A DNA stretch of 64,000 nucleotides, from assembly GCA_038116745.1 (NCBI GenBank), contig JAYODW010000022.1, forward strand, positions 15,744-79,743. Direction: 5' to 3'. A model generated the notes under the pieces. It worked only from the letters and a program-made list of their open reading frames with translations. It had not been told where the DNA came from and did not search any database. This DNA comes from JAYODW01 sp038116745 (lineage in GTDB: Bacteria; Pseudomonadota; Gammaproteobacteria; Ga0077536). The position numbers were made by a program, and so were the translations under genes. Shown here one piece after another: positions 54,401 to 63,400 of the stretch. Positions within the stretch are counted from its first letter, which is position 1. The number at the start of each line of letters is the position of its first letter.

Positions 54401-57400
54401 ACGACACGGATATCGGCGCCGGCGATCTGACCTCTCTTACCCCCTACGCCAAGATCACCGGCGCAGGGGATGGCAGTCGAGATATTTACACCTTCGAGGT
54501 CACCGGGGGCATGCTCAACCCGGAGACCATCGACCAGCAGGGGGTGTCTGGCACCCCGGCAGCGGGTTCTTTCTACACGACGGCAGACCTCGGACTGACC
54601 GGCACCTACCAGCCCGGCGACGTCTGGACGCTCGAGCTGAATGGAAACACCTATACCTACACCGCAGGCCAGCCTGTGCCGGGCTATACAGCTGACCTGA
54701 GCGCAGTCGCGATGGAAGGCGTTGCGACCGGACTCCTGCATGCCCTTCCTCTGAGTTTTGCTGCGAGCGGGCTGCTCAGTACTGGCTGGGACCAGTGGAC
54801 GCTGACCTTGTCCGGCGGTTCCCCGTTAATCCAGGAGACGTTCTCCTTAACCCCTGTCAACGGGGAGACTGTCCGCGAAGTGCTCGCGCGTCTGAGCACC
54901 AGCAGCGCCTACACCCTGTTCCAGGCCAATGACCGCCTCCTGGTGGTTCGCGACGATGGAACGCCGCTCGATGGCACCCTCCAGCTCGCTGCCAGCAATA
55001 CCGTGATTACACCGAGCCGGATGGGTCACGTAGCCGGCAGTACGCTGACGCTCACGGATACCGAGGTCGGCTTCAGGGTCGACAGCCTCAGGCAGCTGGA
55101 TGTGGACGCGGGTGCGGTGACACGCGTCCAGCGTGCGCTCGACGCGGACGGCGACCCGATCGTATTCAGCAGTGCGGATATCGTCCTAGCAGGAACACCG
55201 AGTGCGAGCGAACTGTGGTCGATTGAGATCGATGGCGCCGAGGCCGCCCGCGCGAGAATCAGCGATGCCTCGGGCGCGCTCAGCGTGACACCCTTCAGCG
55301 TGGTCGACGGCGCAGCAACAGCGCTCACGGCTATCGCGGTCGGCGCTGGCGACAACGCACTCGATAAAATCGGAGAAGCCCTCGCAGCAGCGTTGGTCAA
55401 CAGGGGCTATACAACTACGTACGACTCAGCTGTCCGGCATCTCAGCCTCAGCCTGGGAAATGCCGGAGCAACCATCGCGTTCACTGTCGCTGCAGAGAAC
55501 GGCCAGAGCCCGGACGCCGATATCGCGATCCGCGGGACGCCCGGCGATCCTGCCAACGTAGCCTGGAGTGAGGTGACTCTGAACCTCACCGGCGAGGTCA
55601 AGCAAGGGCAGACCTGGACGCTGTCGATCAACAACGGAACCAGCGTTGTCAGCTACGACGCAAACGCAGACCGGCTCGATGACACGCTGCCTGACGTCGC
55701 GGTGCAGCTTGCGCGCGCGCTGACTCAAACGACTTTCAACCTCGCAAATCAGACTGCTGGAACGCCGCTGACCGAAACCGGCAACGGCTACACAGTCACC
55801 TATACCGTCGGCGAGCCTAGCCTAACCATCGCGCAAGGTTCCGCTGCAAGTTTCACGGTCGCGCTTGCGGTCACTGCGCCGATCCCGGATGCCGCCGTAT
55901 CGCTGGTCGACGCACCGGCACCGGTACCTGTGTACTACGACAGCGCCGCTCTGAGTCTGAGCGGCACGCCGGTTGCGGGCGAAATCTGGGGTGTCGAACT
56001 GACCTATCTGGAAAACGGCCTGCCGCAGCGCGCGCGCTATACCGTGGTTGCAGCAGATGACGGTACCGATGGGCTGACATTAGACGATGTAGGCAGGGCT
56101 CTCGCGAATTCGATTCATGACGGCACCAGCGGGCTGCCAGCGCGCGGCCTCACGGCCACTTACGCGGGGACCCTGACCGTTGGATCGACGGCCGGAGGCA
56201 TCGCGATCGCCCCCCTGAGCGTCGTCCAGGCGCCGGCCAGCGGCCGCATCCTGACCGACGGCAGCACCCGCTTTGTTTCTGAAATGAAACTCGACCTGAG
56301 CGGCAACAAAACCCAGGAGGTCGGCGAAACCTGGAGGCTGACCCTGGATGGGCAGAATTATGACTACATCACCCGGGACCGCATCGAAGTTCTCGGTGAA
56401 GCATTGGCGTCGCAGGTTGACGCTTACAGCACGGTTTCCTTGTCCGGCAACTTTGATTCCGGCACTGACATCCTGACGCTCAACCGTACCGACAACACGC
56501 GTTTCAACGTCGACTTCGTGCGCGGCGGACCAGCGGGCGAAGTGAGGCTTTCCTCCCTGGTGTCCTTCGATGCGAGTGCTGTTGGTGCTGCGCCCAATGA
56601 CAGCTGGGTGCTGACCCTGGAGAATGTTGATTACAGCTACCAGGACGCATCAGGCAGTCTGGCGAACGTACTCAGCGCCTACGCAGACGACACGACCGGG
56701 GTCGGCCTGGCGCTTGCTGACGCCGGTTATAAGGTCACGGCCATCGGTGACACGTTGGTCGTATCCCGGGCGGGGGGCGCAGGACTAACCGCGGCATTCT
56801 CGAACTCAACCCAGAACAGCTCTGCGACCGCAAGCTGGAGCGCGGAAGTTAATCTGAGTGACAGCAACCTCGCTCCAGCGACGGACGAAACCTGGACACT
56901 CAAGCTGGATCTCACCCCGGACAACCTGGCAGACGCTGTCACGGATTTTGATTACACCATCGGCGATATCACGGAGGTTCTGAACGCATTCACCAACAGC
57001 GCGGCTGGTGTCGGGCTGGATATTGCTAACAACAACTACAGTGTCAGTACCAAGCTGAACCCACCAGGCAGCCTCTACGCAGACTCGACAACGACCAGCG
57101 ATAACCTGGTAGCCAGTTTGACCCTGACGTCCACCAATGGAACGACGGTCGCCGCCGGTGAGCGCCTGACATCAAATCTGACCGTCGACCTGAACGACAA
57201 CCGAATCGAGAGCGCAGGTGAAATCTGGAGGCTGACCCTGGATGGGCAGAATTATGACTACATCACCCGGGACCGCATCGAAGTTCTCGGTGAAGCATTG
57301 GCGTCGCAGGTTGACGCTTACAGCACGGTTTCCTTGTCCGGCAACTTTGATTCCGGCACTGACATCCTGACGCTCAACCGTACCGACAACACGCGTTTCA

Positions 57401-60400
57401 ACGTCGACTTCGTGCGCGGCGGACCAGCGGGCGAAGTGAGGCTTTCCTCCCTGGTGTCCTTCGATGCGAGTGCTGTTGGTGCTGCGCCCAATGACAGCTG
57501 GGTGCTGACCCTGGAGAATGTTGATTACAGCTACCAGGACGCATCAGGAAGTCTGGCGGACGTACTCAAAGCCTACACAGACGACACGACCGGGGTCGGC
57601 CTGGCGCTTGCTGACGCCGGTTATACGGTCACGGCAAACGGTGACACGTTGGTCGTATCCCGGGCGGGGGGCGTAGGACTAACCGCGGCATTCTCGAACT
57701 CAACCCAGAACAGCTCTTCGACCGCAAGCTGGAGCGCGGAAGTTGATCTGAGTGACGGCAACCTCGCTCCAGCGACGGACGAAATCTGGACACTCAAGCT
57801 GGATCTCACCCCGGACGTCCTGACAGACGCTGTCACGGATTTTGATTACACCATCGGCGATATCGCGGAGGTTCTGAACGCGTTTTCCGATATTTCTGAT
57901 GGTGTCGGAAAAAGAATTTCTACAGCTGGTTACAGCATCGCCCTGGATGGTCAGGATCCATCCGTGATTTCGATCACACGCCCTGACAACGGCGACTTCA
58001 CGTTCGCTTTCTCGCCGGTGAACAGCTCCATCGCGCTGACACCAGTCGAGGACCAGGGGTTTCAGGAGCTGGTCCTGACGTTTGCGAACAATGCAAACGC
58101 ATCAGCCGGGGTTGCTCTCACCCCCGGCGAGACTTTCACGCTGCGTCTTGAAGGGGAAGCCCAGGCCGTGGCGTTCCTTGGAGCGACATCAGGGAATGCG
58201 AACAATCCGGACGTCACTGTCAGTACCGTCGACGATCTGGCGCAGTACTTTGAGCTTGAGCTGGACAAGGGCCAGCCGAACTACAACCTGACGGTCAACG
58301 ACAATGTTCTGACCGTCACGACCAGGTCGCAACCCGGCGCAGAATTCAGCCTGCAGACGCTGAGCGTCTCCGCGCCTCCGATTGATTTGGGATCGCAGAT
58401 CGCCGTTGACACAGGTGACGCAACGGAGATTTATTTTGATGGTCCTGATCTGACCCTCTTAGGCACGCCTAACGAAGGCGAAACATGGACCTTTACTGCG
58501 AACTCCTGGCTGGGAACTGAGCTGACAGCCGTCGTGGACATCACGTCGGCCCTGGACACGGACAACAGTGCGACGGTCAGCCTGAGCGAAGTCGCCAGCG
58601 CATTGGCCGTGGCGCTGGGCAATGGGGTAACCGCAAACGCTGAAGTGCTGAGTTTTCCTGAGGTCGCTGGCGACGGCTTCAAAGCCAGCGTGTCAGCGAC
58701 CAGCGCGAGCAAAGATGGCAGCGCAACCGTGGCCGGTCTTGTCCCCGGCGCGCTGCAGGAACTGCTGACTATCGAGGATGCTGATAGTCAGCTGAAAAAC
58801 GCGGATGAGCTCAGATTCGTTATCGATGGTAACGAATACGTCTACACCGCCTCCGCCAACATTCCTCTGGCCAATGCGCTCTCGAATATTGCCAGCGACC
58901 CTTCATCTATTGGACTCAACGGCCAGAGCTACGCCGTGTCGCTGCATGCAGATAAGGCCAATACGCTGGTCCTGGAGAGACCTGCACCTGCGGCTGGAAC
59001 CGCAATCAGCGTTTCCAGGCTCAGCCAGGAGCGCAGCGCCGGGGACCCATCAGGCTCGAACGACCTGGGAACTCGATATGAGATCGATCCTCTTCTGAAT
59101 GAAGAACTGGCGATACCGCTGACTCTGGACGCAACCGGCATGCCGCCGGCCGAAACCTGGACGCTGACCCTCAATGGAGTCGATTTCAGCTACACCACGC
59201 CGCCGAAAGATCCCGCGCGGCCCTACAGGGAAAGACTCAGCGACGTGGCCGACGGCCTGGTCGCCGCCATCAACGATTCCGGCCTGTTTGTCGCCAAACG
59301 CCAGAGCAACAGCGTGGTCATCACCGCGCTGAATTTCACGCTCTACGACACTGTCCTGCTCGCGGCGAACCGGGGTGATGCAAGTGTCAGGGCCGTATTC
59401 GATATCGACCAGGGCAATGCGGTTACAGGCGTTGAAGAACGCCAGGTCCTTACGTGGACCCCGAGGACTTATTACATATTCGGGGTCCCGTACGTCACCT
59501 ACTCCTGGGTAGTGTCCTCCGTGCCGCGTGTCTACACGGACTCACCAAGCATCGAGCTCTGGTTTTCTGACGACGGCGGGCAGAGCTGGGATTGGAGAGC
59601 GACAAGTAACGCTGGCGGGATAATCGATAGCGGCAGCACTACGCCGACCGATCCGTTGCTCGATCTCACCGCGCCAGGTTCGGCCCTGAGCGAGGAAGGT
59701 CTCTATCAGATCCGCGTCGGCAGCTATCGCGAATACGCAGACAATTCTTCGCTCGACCCTTATCAGACTGGCTATGTTTCCGGGGGGTATACCTTCTTCA
59801 TCAACAGCAGCGGACTGTGGTCTGCGACCCGCTACGGCACTGAATTCGACAATGCGCGGCTGGACTATGTCTCGCAGGGACTGCGCTATCAGCTCAACAT
59901 GTCTGTGGAACGCCACGCGACGAACGAAGATGCAATAGAACTGACCGGAAAAACGCTGACCCTCACCACCGGAGGTGCGGCAGGTGAGGTCGGCGAGATC
60001 CTGAGCTATGACTCGGAGACACGTCAGTTCCTGGTCGGTTTCCCGACCGGCACAGCCAACGACTTCAGCGGGTCGACCATCCCGCCGCAGGCAAACGACC
60101 GTTACGAGATTTCCTACAGTCTCGAGGGTAATGCCAACTATCAACGACTGGACGACAGCTATGACCTCGTACTGAGCAGTCAGCCGGCAGAGGTTGTCGT
60201 GATCGACGTCGCGCCGCAGATCACACGCACATACAACGCACGTCAGGCGTTTAATCCTGCCGCGAATTTTGGCAGCGGCGCAGCCGTGCAGGTAGATGTC
60301 GCCACACCACGTGTCCTTCTCACGCTCGGCGGCACCGCCGGCGCGAACGAAAACTGGGTTCTAAAGCTCGATGGCACGCCTTTTGTTGTCGACGGCAGCG

Positions 60401-63400
60401 GCAAAACCCTCGGCGACATCCGGGATGATTTCCTTGCGCTCTTGAACGCCGCCCCGGCTTCGACGCTCTATGACGCTTCCCCGGGTCTCACCGATGAGGC
60501 CCTGATCATTTCCTCGCGAACCGGCAGCAACTTTTACGCAGACTTCGAAATCCGGCCGGATTCTGACGGTGCAACAGAGATCAGCGGCCAGGCGGATTTC
60601 GTAACACCCGGGCTCTGGCTGGCGGCCGATATCGAGCTGACCGGAACCCCCGCTTTAGGCGAGACCTGGACTCTGTCTCTGGGCAACGAAACCTACGTTC
60701 ATGCGGTCGCTTTTCGGGAGGGCCTGGCCGACATTGCAGCGTCGTTCGCGGAAAAAATCATATCCAACGGTGCTAGTACCTTTTCCGCAGAAGCGGTGGG
60801 TCGGGTCATCAGCGTACGCGACGAGATTGGCAACCCGTTTTCTGTTGAGCTGCGCGTTGACCCCGATTCGACCGGCACTTTCGCCCTGACGCCGCAGCTG
60901 GTTTTTACCCCCGGCAACTGGGACACGGCACAAACGGTCGACGTCAGAGCGCGGGATGATCGGGTCGTCGAGGGCTCTGATGCCATGGTGCTCCCAGCTC
61001 TCGCTGAGCGGATCGACACGATCCGGGGACCGCTGACCTTGACAGGAGGGAACAACCCGACCAGCGATCAGTTTCTGAATGCGCCTGTGCTACTCGAAGG
61101 GGAGCTCTCGCTGCTGCCGATCGACGGCGATCTTGAGGTTTTCACTCCCTATGTGATCGACGGCATTGAGTACGCAGCGCTGACCGACACTGAAGCCACA
61201 CACATACCCGACGGTGACGGTAGCGACCGCACCCAGACCAATATTCTCGTAGAGGGATTTGATCCCCTCCTTGCCTCATCAACCTACCGGTTCACCATTG
61301 CCACCGGACCAGCCGTCGGGCTGGAGCTCGATGTGCTGGCGGTCGATGGGACAACCGTCGTCTTCTCCACACTCTGGTCTGACATCGGGACGGCTCCGCA
61401 GAGCGGTGACAGCTACAACTACAGACCGATCAATCCGAACGTTTTTGTCGACGAGAGCGTTCAGGTGGATACCCTGAACCTGTTCAACGGCAACAGCGTG
61501 GCCGACAGCACGGGCGTCCTGACGGCGGACCACATCGAAGGCTTTGGCATGGGGCCTGACACCGTCATTGGTGGCAAGGCCCTCCGCGGCGGGATCAGTT
61601 ATTTCGATTTAGAGGCGCTCAGTTTTGATTTAGGGGACGGCTCTGATGACCTGACCATTACCTCCACCCACGCCGGGACTACTGTAGTGCACGCCGGCAA
61701 GGGCAACGACGCGATCTCAGTGCAGACGACGGATGGCCATACCTGGATCTACGGCGAGGATGGGGCTAACACGCTGAACGTTGGCACCGGTGGAACGAGC
61801 TCGGTTATCGACGCAGTCACAGGCCTGCTCACCGTTCAAGATATGGCGCTGATGACGCTGGACGACCGCGGCGACACAGTGAGCCAGCCTGGCTATATAA
61901 CAGCCGACACACTGACCGGCTTCGACATGCCGACCGTCATCGAGCAGCAGCGCCTGACGCTGCGCGCGGCTTCGGGGGAGCTCGTCCTGCGCGTTGATGG
62001 CTATGGTACCGACGCCGGCTATGTCAACAGCGTTCCCGGTGTTGTGCGCAACACTGACCACGCTCTGCTGCAAATGAACGTCACGGATTCCGCAGCCGAC
62101 ACTGTAACCTTGCGCGAACTGCTGAATACGCTTTACGACGCAGCAGGTGACATTCAGGTCGCCAAGGAAGGCGAGGTCTACACCATTGCATGGGGCGGGA
62201 GCTTCGCCGGACAGGACATTGCCCCGCTCGCTTATGTCGAGTCCGCTTCAAGCCTGACACCCAGGCCCGACCAGAGCGTTCGCATCGAGGTTGACACGCC
62301 GGCGCAGGGCTCAATCTCCCCGCAACGCGACATGCTGCAGGTGCTGACAGTCGGCGCTGCCGACGGCAGCTTTGACCTCCATGTGCTGGATCTGACTCCG
62401 GACGCGGAGATCGATCAGACGATTACATTGAACGTCGTGGCCGGCACCCTTGCTGATGCTCATGTGCAGATGCCGGACGGTCAACTCGTCCTTCTCGAGA
62501 CCGATCCGAACAGCAGCGATCCGCAGAGGGACCTGCTCTATAACGCGCTGAGCCTGGTACTGAATCCGACCAACACCAACCCGGACCTGCCGTGGACCTA
62601 TAACGTCGAAGTCTTCCGCGCAGGTGACGCGCTGATGATTGCTCTGCGGGGAGAACGCGCTCAGCTGTCCATTGGGCTGGTCGCCACAGGTATGCCGGCA
62701 GGTACAGTAACGCTGGCCACCCGTCTGGCAGGGGTCAACTACTACAACGTTGACAATATCCAAGTCCTGCTTGGCAGCGGCGCGGATGTGGTGAATATCC
62801 GAGCCACCCGCCAGGGAACCACCTACCTGATCGATACTGGCCCGGGCGACGACAGGATTTACATCGGCTCCGACGCCGATGGCGATCTGGTGGCTGGAGA
62901 GATCGCACATGGACATCTCGACGACATTGCCGGCGCCATAACGATTGAAGCAGGGACTGGTTTCAACGGCCTTTTCATTAGTGATTTCGCGGACGCCACC
63001 GGAGACACCGGCACCATCACCGCGACCTCATTCACCGGCTTCAGCCCGGCCGCGATCACCTATGGCGCAACGGGAGGCAACTTCGACCAGGGCATTGTGT
63101 TCTGGGCAGGTTCCGGTCACGACACCATCAACATCGATGGCATCGATATCCGCTCTGATGACCTGGCCGTCACCCGCGTTTTCGGCGGTGCCGGGGATGA
63201 CACCATCACGATCAGTCTTAGCGATCCGCTTCCGAACGCGCTACCTGCGCATCTGGCATTGAGCGATCCGCTGGAGCGCCGGATCGCCGTTTATGGCGAG
63301 GCGGGACAGGACATCATCGACGCATCCACTTCCAGCCTCGCCGTCCGGATTGAGGGTGACGACGATGAAGACATGTTGGCTGGGGGGATCGGCGACGACA

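Larger units (their letters stand above)
53341..60730 (+). repeat. Array of at least 15 beta modules with a W-x-L-x-L-(D/N)-G motif
   Basis: The motif GETWTLTLDGxxFxYT or a variant recurs at 53401, 54610, 55201, 55606, 55978, 56320, 56593, 56884, 57214, 57487, 57778, 58126, 58474, 59146, 60346 and 60655. Where copies are adjacent the spacing is 270-400 bases. After the motif comes a helix of the type LxDVAxALAxxI and then a strand ending in LT(V/I). The consistent order indicates a true repeated domain of about 90-130 residues. I do not recognise a named family. Confidence 0.75.

Noticed and set aside
53341..60730. Repeat array as a CRISPR or other DNA-level repeat
   Set aside because: Repeats are degenerate in DNA, in frame, and conserved at the protein level; there are no short identical repeats with uniform spacers. 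I saw no CRISPR array anywhere in the window.
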